Source of the DNA: Methylobacterium sp. Leaf465 | GTDB taxonomy: Bacteria > Pseudomonadota > Alphaproteobacteria > Rhizobiales > Beijerinckiaceae | DNA length: 64,000 nucleotides | Assembly (NCBI RefSeq): GCF_001424705.1 | Contig: NZ_LMRA01000045.1 | Span: forward strand, 125,115 to 189,114 | Direction: 5' to 3' | Part shown: positions 51,386 through 59,915 of the stretch, one piece after another | How the letters are laid out: the number at the start of each line of letters is the position of its first letter | How positions within the stretch are numbered: the first letter of the stretch is position 1 | Notes under the pieces: generated by a model | Told to the model about the DNA's origin: nothing | Seen by the model: only the letters and a program-made list of their open reading frames with translations | The model's database searches: none | Program-made: the position numbers and the translations under genes

Positions 51386-52939
51386 TCAGCGCTGCGCGGG
51401 GCCCCGCGCGCTGAGCGCGGCCGCGTAGAGAGCCGCCGCGTCCCGATGGAACGCGGCGCGCGAATCCGGTCGGGAATAGAACATGTGCCCGCCCGGGTAC
51501 ACGGCGAGATCGAGACGCCCGCCGCCATAGGCCGGCATCTGGTCGATCAGGAGCTTCGACGCGAAATACGGCGTGACCAGGTCGGTATACCCGTGGGCGA
51601 CCAGCACCCGCATGTTGCCGTCGAGGGACAGCACGCCGCGCAGGGCGCCGAGGGATTCGGGCGCCGAGCGACCGCCGCCCCAGGTCCAGCCCCGGTTCAC
51701 CGCCCCGTTGAGGAGTTCGTAGCGCAGATCCGGCACCCGGTAGTTCAGGGTGTCGGTGTAGAGCGCGATCATCGCGCTGGTCAGCGGCGCCTGGAGCGCG
51801 GTGAGCAGGGGGTCCTCGAAGCCCGAATGGGCGGCATTCGGGTCCGGGTCCCATCCGGTCACGCCCGTATCGTAGGCGCTGGCGACCCGGCCGGTGTCGC
51901 GGCCGATCTCGCGCTGGACGCTCTGGCCGGAGAGACGCCCGGCCTGGCGCCGCACGAAGCTCGGGTCGAGCCCGGTCAGGGCGCCGACCCGGTCGCCCAG
52001 CCGTGCCACGGCGGCGCTGTCGGACGGCCCCTTCAGGAGATCGGCGAGGTAGGGTCCGGTGGCGTAGGCCTCTGCGTCGGCCATGGTCTCGGGCGTCGGG
52101 ATGCCGCCCGCCCGCTCGATGGCGGCGGCGGCGAAGGACGGCAGCTTGATCACGTGGCCCCAGGGGGTCGTGCGCGGTGCCTGCAGCCAGGCGAAATCGA
52201 GCACCGGCGAGAGCAGAACCATGCCCGACAGGCCGATGCCGATCTCCTCCTGGAGCTTCGCGGCGATCAACGGCCCGCGGAAGCCGCCATAGCTCTCGCC
52301 GACGTAGAATTTCGGCGCCCCCATGCGGTCGTTGGTGCGGAGCCAGCGGGCGATGGCCGAGGCCAGCACGGACGCATCGGCGTCGATGCTCCAGTAGCGC
52401 TTGGCATCTCCGTCGGCCGCGCGGCTGTAGCCGGTGCCGACGGGGTCGAGGAACACGAGGTCGGTGAAGTCGAGCCAGGTTCCGTCGTTCGGCACGAGGC
52501 CGATCGGCGCCGACGGGCTGATGCTGGCGCCCTCCACCGGCAGGCGCCAGGGCCCGATCGCACCGATGTTGAGGTAGGCGGAGGCGGCGCCCGGCCCGCC
52601 ATTCACCGCGAAGGTCACAGGGCGCGCCGGATCGCGCGTTTTCCCAGCGCCCTGGCCGGCCAGCGTGTAGGCGATGAACGCGATCTCCGCCTGGAGCTTG
52701 CCGGCCTCGTCCACCAGCGGCAGGCTGCCGGCGCGGGCGGTGAAGGCGAGCGTGCGCCCATCCGGCAGGGTGACGCTGTGCTCGGTGACGGCGTCCGCCG
52801 GGAGCTTGCCGCCCTGGGTGGCGCGCGGCTCGGACGCTTTTCGCGCCTCGGCCGGACGCTCCGCCTGCGGGGCGGGCTGCGCCTGCAGCGGCGGGGTCGC
52901 GATTAGCAGGGCCGCGAGGCCGAAGGCGAGACGTCTCAT
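51386..52939 (-). CDS. Serine carboxypeptidase-like protein (S10 family), exported
   Basis: This 517-residue alpha/beta hydrolase has a signal peptide (MRRLAFGLAALLIATPPLQA, after GAGAGGA seven bases upstream) and is probably periplasmic. Catalytic motifs of the S10 family are all present: VNGGPGAASAYLNIGAIGPW (oxyanion), VGESYGGFRG with the nucleophile Ser, an Asp in HGYTDLVTPYFA and the His in VYPGGHMFYSRPDS. Bacterial S10 proteins remove C-terminal residues from peptides. It is flanked by holC upstream and the lipoprotein downstream in one operon. Confidence 0.9.
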   Translation of the reverse strand: MRRLAFGLAALLIATPPLQAQPAPQAERPAEARKASEPRATQGGKLPADAVTEHSVTLPDGRTLAFTARAGSLPLVDEAGKLQAEIAFIAYTLAGQGAGKTRDPARPVTFAVNGGPGAASAYLNIGAIGPWRLPVEGASISPSAPIGLVPNDGTWLDFTDLVFLDPVGTGYSRAADGDAKRYWSIDADASVLASAIARWLRTNDRMGAPKFYVGESYGGFRGPLIAAKLQEEIGIGLSGMVLLSPVLDFAWLQAPRTTPWGHVIKLPSFAAAAIERAGGIPTPETMADAEAYATGPYLADLLKGPSDSAAVARLGDRVGALTGLDPSFVRRQAGRLSGQSVQREIGRDTGRVASAYDTGVTGWDPDPNAAHSGFEDPLLTALQAPLTSAMIALYTDTLNYRVPDLRYELLNGAVNRGWTWGGGRSAPESLGALRGVLSLDGNMRVLVAHGYTDLVTPYFASKLLIDQMPAYGGGRLDLAVYPGGHMFYSRPDSRAAFHRDAAALYAAALSARGPAQR

Positions 52940-52979
52940 GGCGAATCCTCTCGGCGATGGTCGGAATGCGGCAGCGACG

Positions 52980-53432
52980 TCAGGCCTTCTTCTGCCAACG
53001 GCCGTCGTCGTCCTGCTGCCAATAGGCGATCGTGTGTCCGGCGGCCTTCGCCTCCTTCCACTGCGCACGGGCGCGCAGGAGGGACTCCTGGTCGGTACCG
53101 TCGAACAGCACGCAGATGCGTGCATAGTCGGCGGCATCGGGCGGCAGGTCGGCGCCCTCCACCAGGAAGCGGATCGACGCGGCGTTCGGGTTCGCATCCT
53201 TCAGGGTCAGCACGACGGGCTGGCTGGCCGCGTCGACGTCGCGATCGGTCCCATGCGGCAGGAAGCTGTCGTCGCTGTAGGTCCAGAGCTGGTCGTCCAG
53301 GGCCTGGAGCCGCTCCTCGCTGGCCGCCTGGATGGCCGCCCGCCACTGGCGCTCCAGAGAGCGCTCCAGCAGGTTCGGGAGCACCTTTTCGAGGGGCTGG
53401 TTCTGGAGGTGATAGAACAGGATCTCGGTCAC
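52980..53432 (-). CDS. holC: DNA polymerase III chi subunit
   Basis: HolC binds single-strand binding protein and the clamp loader. Starting at GTG 53432 it is 150 residues. The N-terminal VTEILFYHLQNQPLEKVLPN, then RQWRAAIQAASEERLQALDD, and the C-terminal half with DGTDQESLLRARAQWKEAKA and WQQDDDGRWQKKA match the alphaproteobacterial chi family. The frame is open far upstream, but no other part matches. It is 40 bases before the carboxypeptidase start. Confidence 0.9.
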   Translation of the reverse strand: MTEILFYHLQNQPLEKVLPNLLERSLERQWRAAIQAASEERLQALDDQLWTYSDDSFLPHGTDRDVDAASQPVVLTLKDANPNAASIRFLVEGADLPPDAADYARICVLFDGTDQESLLRARAQWKEAKAAGHTIAYWQQDDDGRWQKKA

Positions 53433-53622
53433 AGGCTGCAAGGTAGTCCGACGCTGCGCCAAAGCCAGCCGCATGGCCGCGCGCCGCGCCTCTTCCGGCG
53501 CGCGAATCCACGCGTGAAAACCGCGCAGGTGCGGTCTCGGAACAGAACCGGCGGCCCCCCCGCGCGTCACCGTTCGAGGACGCGGCGGGCGATCTGCCGG
53601 AACCGTCGGGGGAAGGACCACC

Positions 53623-53736
53623 ATGCCACACGGACATGCGCCGAACGATCGGCGCGGGGTGATGACGGGCGCTTCGAGCGGACGGGGGCTCGCTGCGTCC
53701 GCATCCCCCGCCGGGCGGAACCGGCGTTCGTCCTGA
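53623..53736 (+). CDS. Possible 37-codon leader ORF coupled to the hydrolase gene
   Basis: ATG 53623 has a strong site (GGGGGAAGGA) five to six bases upstream, the best of this stretch. The frame runs MPHGHAPNDRRGVMTGASSG and ends RRSS, stopping at TGA 53734-53736. The last base of that TGA is the first of the hydrolase ATG (TGATG). The hydrolase start itself has no ribosome-binding site, so reading the leader would deliver ribosomes to it. The peptide has no recognisable function, and this may be a chance frame. The rest of 53433-53622 holds no gene that I can see. Confidence 0.4.
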   Translation: MPHGHAPNDRRGVMTGASSGRGLAASASPAGRNRRSS

Positions 53737-54647
53737 TGGAGATCGCACCCATCGCCGGCCCGGTCGGGAGGATCTCGCCCGCGGTATCCGAGCGCCTCGT
53801 GCCACGATCGACCATCGACCTGCACGAGGGGCGTACGCTCGCCTACGCCGAAGCCGGGACCGGATCGCCCGTCGTGCTCATCCACGGGACGCTGATGTCC
53901 CTGGAAGACATGTGGCTCGGCCTGGTGCCTCACCTCGCCGAGCGGTTCCGGGTCATCGCCGTCGACCGTCCGGGCCATGGTTTCAGCCGGCGCCGGGGCG
54001 CGGCCGACGCCGAATTCTGGCGGCAGGCCGCCCTGATCCGGGAGGGCGTTCGGGCGCTCGGCCTGGAGCGGCCGATCATCGTCGGGCATTCCTTCGGTGG
54101 CGCGCTGGCGCTGGCGTACGGCCTTCGGTTTCCCGACGAGATCGCCGGTGTCGTCGCCCTGGCGCCGATCTGCTTTCCCGAGCCGCGCCTGGAACACCTG
54201 CTGTTCGGCCCTCGGGCGGTGCCGGGTGGGCGTTTCGCGTCGGACCTCCTCGGGCGCACGATGGACCCTGCGCTGCTGCCGCTCCTGTGGAACGCGATGT
54301 TTTTGCCGGCCACGATGCCGCCGGGCTACGCCGCCGCCAATCCGTTCGGGCTGGCCGGCACCGCAGACCAGTTGGTGGCCGAAGGCGAGGACGCGGCCGG
54401 CCTGATGGTCGGCTTGATTCGAAACGCGCTGGCGTATCCGGCCTGCCGGGTACCCGTCCGGATTCTCGGCGGCGATTCGGATCTCGTCGTCAGCACGCCG
54501 CGACACGGCTCTTGGGCCTCGCGGCTCATCCCGGGGGCCGCGTTCACCCTCCTGGCGGGGACCGGTCACATGCTGCACCACCAGCATCCCGAGGCCGTCC
54601 TGAACGCCGTCCGTGCGGTCGCCGGTCACGATCCCGCGCAGGGTTGA
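53736..54647 (+). CDS. Alpha/beta hydrolase
   Basis: This is a 303-residue cytoplasmic hydrolase of the broad esterase/epoxide hydrolase superfamily. Motifs are the oxyanion segment VVLIHGTLMSLEDMW, the nucleophile elbow GHSFGGALALAYGL, the acid in GGDSDLVVSTPRHG and the base in AGTGHMLHHQHPEAV. A cap region of about 60 residues (from FGPRAVPGGRFASDLLGRTM) lies between the elbow and the acid. The substrate cannot be read from the sequence. The start overlaps the possible leader stop by one base. Confidence 0.88.
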   Translation: MEIAPIAGPVGRISPAVSERLVPRSTIDLHEGRTLAYAEAGTGSPVVLIHGTLMSLEDMWLGLVPHLAERFRVIAVDRPGHGFSRRRGAADAEFWRQAALIREGVRALGLERPIIVGHSFGGALALAYGLRFPDEIAGVVALAPICFPEPRLEHLLFGPRAVPGGRFASDLLGRTMDPALLPLLWNAMFLPATMPPGYAAANPFGLAGTADQLVAEGEDAAGLMVGLIRNALAYPACRVPVRILGGDSDLVVSTPRHGSWASRLIPGAAFTLLAGTGHMLHHQHPEAVLNAVRAVAGHDPAQG

Positions 54648-54817
54648 TCGAATTTGCGCGCCGCACGTTTTCGCTCAGCGTTTGTCAACCGGAAGCCATT
54701 ATTGCGGTGCACACGCAACCCGTCGGCGCAGCCACAGGCGCCGCACGGCTTCCATCTTCCGATCTCGCCCGGATGCCCGAAGCCGGGTGCCGAGCGACCA
54801 GCCAAGGATCTCATCCC

Positions 54818-55048
54818 GTGAGCTTCACCGTCAGCGCGCGCGTCCTGGAGCGGTGCTTCAGTTTCCGCCACAGCTCCGTCCTGGGCGCCGTGGAGCAGGG
54901 CTGGTCGCTGATGATCGCGGGGATGACCGAGGTGCGGATCACCGACGCCTCGGGACGCGTCCACTGCCCGAACGCCCTGCATCAGCACCTGTTCGGACCG
55001 CGCGAGACGGCGCGGCCCAACACCGATGTCATCGCGCTGGCGGCGTGA
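54818..55048 (+). CDS. Small hypothetical protein, 76 residues
   Basis: GTG 54818 has AAGGA nine bases upstream. The product (MSFTVSARVLERCFSFRHSS and then EQGWSLMIAGMTEVRITDAS ... NTDVIALAA) is a single soluble domain with no known motif. The frame is embedded in a longer open frame that begins much earlier, but only this part has a good start. It ends ten bases from a convergent small gene. The function is unknown. Confidence 0.6.
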   Translation: MSFTVSARVLERCFSFRHSSVLGAVEQGWSLMIAGMTEVRITDASGRVHCPNALHQHLFGPRETARPNTDVIALAA

Positions 55049-55058
55049 GCCGCGCGCG

Positions 55059-55361
55059 TCAGCGCTGAACGGTCCGCCCACCGAAGGTCGAGAACGACTC
55101 GTCGATGACGCCTTTCTGCGCGGCCTCGGCGTCGACCCGAACCTGGATCGCCCCCGTCAGCGCGGGCTCCCCCTCGGTCTCGCCCTTGCTCCGGCCGTCC
55201 TCCAGATCGCCCCCCGCCTGTTCCGTACCGGCGCTGTTGCGATCGCCCGCCGCCACAACCGTGATCGCGTTCCGGTCGATGCCGTGCTCCTGAACGAGGT
55301 GTTCCACGCTCATCTCGGCATCGCGGCGGGTTTCGAAATCGGCGGTGAAGATCGGCGGCAT
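55059..55361 (-). CDS. Small hypothetical protein, 100 residues
   Basis: This protein begins MPPIFTADFETRRDAEMSVE, then HLVQEHGIDRNAITVVAAGD, continues with an acidic Gly/Asp-rich part and ends RVDAEAAQKGVIDESFSTFG. The N-terminal half, an alternating beta-alpha fold with a conserved pattern (R-x-E-x-x-V-E-x-L), resembles small stress-type proteins common in Hyphomicrobiales, but I have no named family for it. It is convergent with the preceding gene. Confidence 0.65.
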   Translation of the reverse strand: MPPIFTADFETRRDAEMSVEHLVQEHGIDRNAITVVAAGDRNSAGTEQAGGDLEDGRSKGETEGEPALTGAIQVRVDAEAAQKGVIDESFSTFGGRTVQR

Positions 55362-55508
55362 TCCATGACTCCCTGTGGGGCAGCGACCCCGTGTGAACAG
55401 TCAATGGAGCAACGGGGGCGACGTTCCCCAGGAGCCGGGCGCCGCCGTACCCGCCCGGGCGATGCCCGGGAGGCATGGGTCTGAGCCCGGCCGGAACAGC
55501 CGTCCGTC

Positions 55509-55553
55509 GGCCTGACGAGTCGCTCCCGCAAGCCGGGAACGACGCGTCAGGCC
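55509..55553 (-). terminator. G/C hairpin downstream of pyrG
   Basis: GGCCTGACG (55509-55517) and GTCG (55519-55522) pair with CGAC (55540-55543) and CGTCAGGCC (55545-55553), a 13-pair stem with single-base bulges and a 17-base loop. It lies 45 bases after the pyrG stop on the minus strand. No T-run follows. Confidence 0.55.
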
Positions 55554-55598
55554 GCAGGCCTCTGAAGACGGTCGGTGCGCGGCCGTTCCGATACCTGG

Positions 55599-57227
55599 CT
55601 AGACCAGACGGCTCTGGACGATGGCAGCGCCGATGAAGCTCTTGAAGAGCGGATGCGGCTCGAACGGGCGGGACTTCAGTTCCGGATGGAACTGCACGCC
55701 GATGAACCAGGGATGCCCGACATGCTCGACGGTCTCCGGCAGGAGTCCGTCCGGCGAGAGGCCCGAGAAGCGCAGGCCCTTCGCCTCCAGGCACTCGCGA
55801 TAGGCCATGTTGACCTCGTAGCGGTGGCGGTGGCGCTCGGAAATGTCGGTGGTGCCGTAGATCTCGGCGATCTTCGAATCCGGCCGCAGGCTCGCCTGAT
55901 AGGCGCCGAGGCGCATGGTGCCCCCGAGGTCGCCGGCCGCGGCGCGGCGCTCGAGCTCATTGCCCTTCAGCCATTCGGTCAGGAGCCCGACCACAGGCTC
56001 GCGGGTCTCGCCGAACTCGGTCGAGTTGGCCTCCGCGACGCCGGCGAGCGCCCGGGCCGCTTCGATGACCGCCATCTGCATGCCGAAGCAGATGCCGAAA
56101 TACGGGATCTTGCGCTCGCGGGCGTAACGCGCCGCACGGATCTTGCCCTCCGCGCCGCGCTGGCCGAAGCCGCCCGGGACGAGGATGCCGTGGATGCCTT
56201 CGAGGAACGGTGCGGGATCCTCGCGCTCGAACACCTCGGCCTCGATCCACTCGAGGTTGACCTTGACCCGATGCGCGATGCCGCCGTGGGTCAGCGCCTC
56301 GGTGAGCGACTTGTAGGCGTCCTTGAGGCCCGTGTACTTGCCCACGATGGCGATGGAGACCTCGCCCTCGGGGTTCTTCACCCGCTCCGAGATCGTGCGC
56401 CAGCGCGACAGGTCCGGCTCGTCCTGCGAGGGCAGGCCGAAATGCGCCAGCACCTCCCGGTCGAGACCGGCCTCGCGGTAGGAGAGCGGCACGTCGTAGA
56501 TCGAGGCGACGTCGCGGGCCTCGATCACGGCGGTCTCGCGGACGTTGCAGAACAGGCCGAGCTTGCGCCGCTCGTCCGTCGGGATCGGCCGGTCGCAGCG
56601 GCAGAGCAGCATGTCGGGCTGGATGCCGATGGAGCGCAGCTCCTTCACCGAGTGCTGGGTCGGCTTGGTCTTCAGCTCGCCGGCGGAGGGGATGTAGGGC
56701 AGCAGGGTCAGGTGCACGAAGGCGGTGGCGCCGCGGGGCAGCTCCTGCCCGAGCTGCCGGATCGCCTCGAAGAACGGCAGGCCCTCAATGTCGCCGACCG
56801 TGCCGCCGATCTCGACCAGCACGAAGTCGAAGGCCTCGTTCCCCTCGAGGACGAAGTCCTTGATCGCGTTGGTCACGTGCGGGATCACCTGGATCGTCGC
56901 GCCGAGGTAATCGCCGCGCCGCTCCTTGGTGATGATGTCGAGGTAGATCCGCCCGGTGGTGATGTTGTCGGCCCGGGTCGCGGCGAGGCCGGTGAAGCGC
57001 TCGTAATGCCCGAGGTCGAGGTCGGTCTCGGCGCCGTCGTCGGTGACGAACACCTCGCCGTGCTGCGTCGGGCTCATCGTGCCCGGATCGACGTTCAAGT
57101 AAGGGTCGAGTTTGCGCAGGCGGACCTTGTAGCCCCGGGCCTGCAGCAGGGCCGCGAGCGCCGCCGATGCGAGACCCTTGCCCAGCGAGGAAACCACGCC
57201 GCCGGTGATGAATACGTACCGCGTCAT
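55599..57227 (-). CDS. pyrG: CTP synthase
   Basis: PyrG makes CTP from UTP, ATP and glutamine. MTRYVFITGGVVSSLGKGLA at 57227 is the family start, giving 542 residues; the frame is open 15 codons upstream. The synthetase half has SSLGKGLASA, DPYLNVDPGTMSPTQHGEVF, GHYERFTG and VEIGGTVGDIEG. The glutaminase half has the catalytic Cys in YFGICFGMQMA and the catalytic His-x-Glu in GVQFHPELKSRP. It lies between secG and the small unknown genes. Confidence 0.97.
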   Translation of the reverse strand: MTRYVFITGGVVSSLGKGLASAALAALLQARGYKVRLRKLDPYLNVDPGTMSPTQHGEVFVTDDGAETDLDLGHYERFTGLAATRADNITTGRIYLDIITKERRGDYLGATIQVIPHVTNAIKDFVLEGNEAFDFVLVEIGGTVGDIEGLPFFEAIRQLGQELPRGATAFVHLTLLPYIPSAGELKTKPTQHSVKELRSIGIQPDMLLCRCDRPIPTDERRKLGLFCNVRETAVIEARDVASIYDVPLSYREAGLDREVLAHFGLPSQDEPDLSRWRTISERVKNPEGEVSIAIVGKYTGLKDAYKSLTEALTHGGIAHRVKVNLEWIEAEVFEREDPAPFLEGIHGILVPGGFGQRGAEGKIRAARYARERKIPYFGICFGMQMAVIEAARALAGVAEANSTEFGETREPVVGLLTEWLKGNELERRAAAGDLGGTMRLGAYQASLRPDSKIAEIYGTTDISERHRHRYEVNMAYRECLEAKGLRFSGLSPDGLLPETVEHVGHPWFIGVQFHPELKSRPFEPHPLFKSFIGAAIVQSRLV

Positions 57228-57486
57228 GGGCCTCGGTCCATAAACAAGGGAGAACGATTCGCCAAACAACAAAAACGCCTATCCCCCGCGATACCTGCGC
57301 ATGCGCGGCGAGGACGTCGTTCGATCGGCGTTGCAACGAGGAGCGGCGTCCGAGCACTTGTCCGAGCACTTGGACGCCGCATGTCTGGATAACCCCGCGG
57401 TTCACCTCGACCCGACCGGGCCCGGCGACCTCGCCGCGGTCACGTCTCGGTCGAAGGCCCCCTCCGTCGGGCCATCGACCGGCCGT

Positions 57487-57927
57487 TCAGCGCGACTGCG
57501 GGGCCTGCGGCACGGCCGGCTGGGCCGGCGCGGTCTCGGGCACCTGCGCCGGGGTGCCGGGCGCCGAAGTCCCACTCGCCGGAGTCCCGGGCTGGGTGCC
57601 GCTCTGACCCCGCAGGGTGTCGAGCAGGTTGCCGGCATTCGGCTGAGTCGCGGGCTGGCTGGTCCCGGTTCCTTCCAGGATCGAGCGCGGGGCCGCACTC
57701 CGGTGCGACAGGATCGCGAGCGCCATGCTGGTGGTGAAGAACAGGGCGGCGAGGATGGCCGTCGCGCGGGTCAAGGCGTTGGCCTGTCCGCGCCCCGTCA
57801 TGAAACCCGCCACGCCGCCGCTCCCGCCGCCGCCGAGGCCGAGACCGCCCTCGGAGCGCTGGAGAAGGACCACGGCGATGAGGCCGAGGACGACGATGAG
57901 ATGGATCGAGATCAGAACGGTCTGCAT
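57487..57927 (-). CDS. secG: Protein translocase subunit SecG
   Basis: SecG assists the SecYE translocon in protein export. The 146-residue protein has two membrane helices (TVLISIHLIVVLGLIAVVLL and ATAILAALFFTTSMALAILS) joined by the conserved loop QRSEGGLGLGGGGSGGVAGF and MTGRGQANALTR. The C-terminal tail is Pro/Thr/Gln-rich and longer than in E. coli, as in other alphaproteobacteria. It lies 260 bases upstream of pyrG, a common order. Confidence 0.94.
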   Translation of the reverse strand: MQTVLISIHLIVVLGLIAVVLLQRSEGGLGLGGGGSGGVAGFMTGRGQANALTRATAILAALFFTTSMALAILSHRSAAPRSILEGTGTSQPATQPNAGNLLDTLRGQSGTQPGTPASGTSAPGTPAQVPETAPAQPAVPQAPQSR

Positions 57928-58135
57928 CGGGTTTCCGGAAGCTTCATCATCCGCGCGCCGGTTCCGAGGAGAGACCCGGGCACGAATGCGTTACGGGCCG
58001 GTGAGTCCTGGCGCCGCCGACATATCCGCGGGGCCATACACCAGATGGCCCCGCGCGCCAACCGGACCGATGCTTCGGCACCGCGTCGGCCGGCGCGGCA
58101 ATCCTTCGAACCCCGGAGTTATCGCGGAGGCAGCC

Positions 58136-58918
58136 CTAGTCCCGGCGGCGGTAGCGATAGCCGTAGAGGCTGCGCGAGAAGCCGAGCCCGGCATAGAGGG
58201 CGCGCGCCGGCGCATTCTCGGCGACCACCTGCAGGCAGGCCCCGGTCGCCCCCTCCCGCCGGGCCCAGGCCATCAGGGCCACGATCAGGCTGCGCGCATG
58301 GCCCGCCCGGCGATGGGACGGGTGCGTCGCGACGGATTCGAACACGAGGATCCCGCGATGCAGGACGCCGTAGGCGACGGCCACCGTCCGGTCCGCCTCG
58401 ATCCGCCGCGCGAACATCCGGGGCAGGATCAGACACGCGATCGAGTCGTGGTAGGTCCGCAGGGCGACCTCGGACACCACGCCCTCGCAGGCGGCCCGCG
58501 CCGCCAGCCACGCCGCGTCCGGGGCATTGTCGAGGGCGACGCCCTCCGCCCCGTCGCGGTCGTCCGGCGGAAGCTCGGCGAAGAGCGTGCAGGCCTCGCC
58601 CTCGGACCGATAGCCGAGACCGTCGAGCAGGACATCCATCTCGGGGACGAGATCCGGGACCCGGACGATCAGCGGGCGACCGAGGTTCCGGTAGAGGCTC
58701 TCGGCCTCCGCGACGATGCGGGCGGGATCGTCGCGCCAGCCGCGCAGGGGATTGAGGGAGTTCGTCCGACGGGTCGGACCGCCCGAGGCCCGCAGGATCC
58801 AGCCGCCGAGGCCGATCTCCAGCGGCGAGGGTCGCGCGTTGCGGCAGGCCTCCTCGACGGCCCAGGCCCGATCCGCGTCCGATTGCCGGTTCATGTCCGC
58901 CGACGAACCATGGGTCAC
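58136..58918 (-). CDS. GNAT-family N-acetyltransferase
   Basis: This 260-residue protein carries a C-terminal GNAT acetyl-CoA domain: VFESVATHPSHRRAGHARSL with R-R-A-G-H-A in the phosphate loop, then IVALMAWARREGATGACLQV and AENAPARALYAGLGFSRSLY. The N-terminal half (residues 1-130; IGLGGWILRASGGPTRRTNS) is a second, degenerate domain. The start at 58918 has GGGAG six bases upstream. The substrate is unknown. Confidence 0.88.
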   Translation of the reverse strand: MTHGSSADMNRQSDADRAWAVEEACRNARPSPLEIGLGGWILRASGGPTRRTNSLNPLRGWRDDPARIVAEAESLYRNLGRPLIVRVPDLVPEMDVLLDGLGYRSEGEACTLFAELPPDDRDGAEGVALDNAPDAAWLAARAACEGVVSEVALRTYHDSIACLILPRMFARRIEADRTVAVAYGVLHRGILVFESVATHPSHRRAGHARSLIVALMAWARREGATGACLQVVAENAPARALYAGLGFSRSLYGYRYRRRD

Positions 58919-58974
58919 TCCCGCCGAAACCCCGGGACCGAATCCGAACGAACTGGGATTTTTCGGCTCGATCC

Positions 58975-59739
58975 CTATCGCAGGTAGGCGCGGGCGATGC
59001 CGAGGAAGTCGTCGGCGACCAGGCTGGCGCCGCCGACCAGCGCGCCGTCGACGTTGTCCACCGCCATCAGCTCGCGGGCATTGCTCGGCTTGACCGAGCC
59101 GCCATAGAGGATGCGCACCGCCTGGGCCTCGGCGCCGATGAGTTGGCCGAGCATCTCGCGCAGCGAGGCATGGACCTCGGCGATGTCGGCCGGGGTCGGC
59201 GTCAGGCCGGTGCCGATCGCCCAGACCGGCTCGTAGGCGATGACCGTGTCCTTGGCGGTGGCTCCCTTCGGCACGCCGATCGCGAGCTGCGCGCGCACGA
59301 TGTCGAGGGTCCGGCCCTCCTCGCGCTCCTCCTTCGTCTCGCCGACGCAGATGATGCCGCAGAGGCCCGCGCGGCGGGCGGCCAGCGCCTTGGCGTGCAC
59401 GCCATCGTCGGTCTCGTGGTGGTAGGCCCGGCGCTCGGAATGGCCGACGATGACGTAGGAGGCTCCGAGATCGGCCAGCATCTCCGCCGAGATGCTGCCG
59501 GTGAAGGCGCCGTTCGGCTTGGCGTGGAGATTCTGGCCGCCGATGGCGATCGGCGAGCCGTAGGCGGCCGCCACGCAGGAGGCGATCAGCGTGGAGGGCG
59601 GGCAGATGAGCACGTCGACCGTGTCGAGCAGGGCGGCGGTCAGGCCGTTGCGGACGGCTTCCACGACGGCGACCGAGCTGCGCAGGCCGTTCATCTTCCA
59701 GTTGCCGGCAACCAGCGGCCGTCGCCCCGACTTCGTCAT
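58975..59739 (-). CDS. tpiA: Triose-phosphate isomerase
   Basis: TpiA interconverts dihydroxyacetone phosphate and glyceraldehyde 3-phosphate. MTKSGRRPLVAGNWKMNGLR at 59739 gives 254 residues. The active site has Lys in GNWKMNG, the electrophilic His in YVIVGHSERRAYHHETDD, and the base Glu in VIAYEPVWAIGTGL. The phosphate loop is ILYGGSVKPSNA. The start faces ppiD across 176 bases. Confidence 0.97.
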   Translation of the reverse strand: MTKSGRRPLVAGNWKMNGLRSSVAVVEAVRNGLTAALLDTVDVLICPPSTLIASCVAAAYGSPIAIGGQNLHAKPNGAFTGSISAEMLADLGASYVIVGHSERRAYHHETDDGVHAKALAARRAGLCGIICVGETKEEREEGRTLDIVRAQLAIGVPKGATAKDTVIAYEPVWAIGTGLTPTPADIAEVHASLREMLGQLIGAEAQAVRILYGGSVKPSNARELMAVDNVDGALVGGASLVADDFLGIARAYLR

Positions 59740-59915
59740 CCCGTCCCTCGCTGCTAAGGCTTCGCTTCGCGGTCGCGCCGGCCCTAACAGAGCCTCAGGA
59801 TGGGCGCAAACCGCGAACGCCCTTTGCGGTGACAGCACGGATGGTCTATCGCGGGCGACCTTCCCAGGAATGACGGGCGCTTCCGGCGCCCACGCGACGG
59901 GTGCCCGGACGTTCG

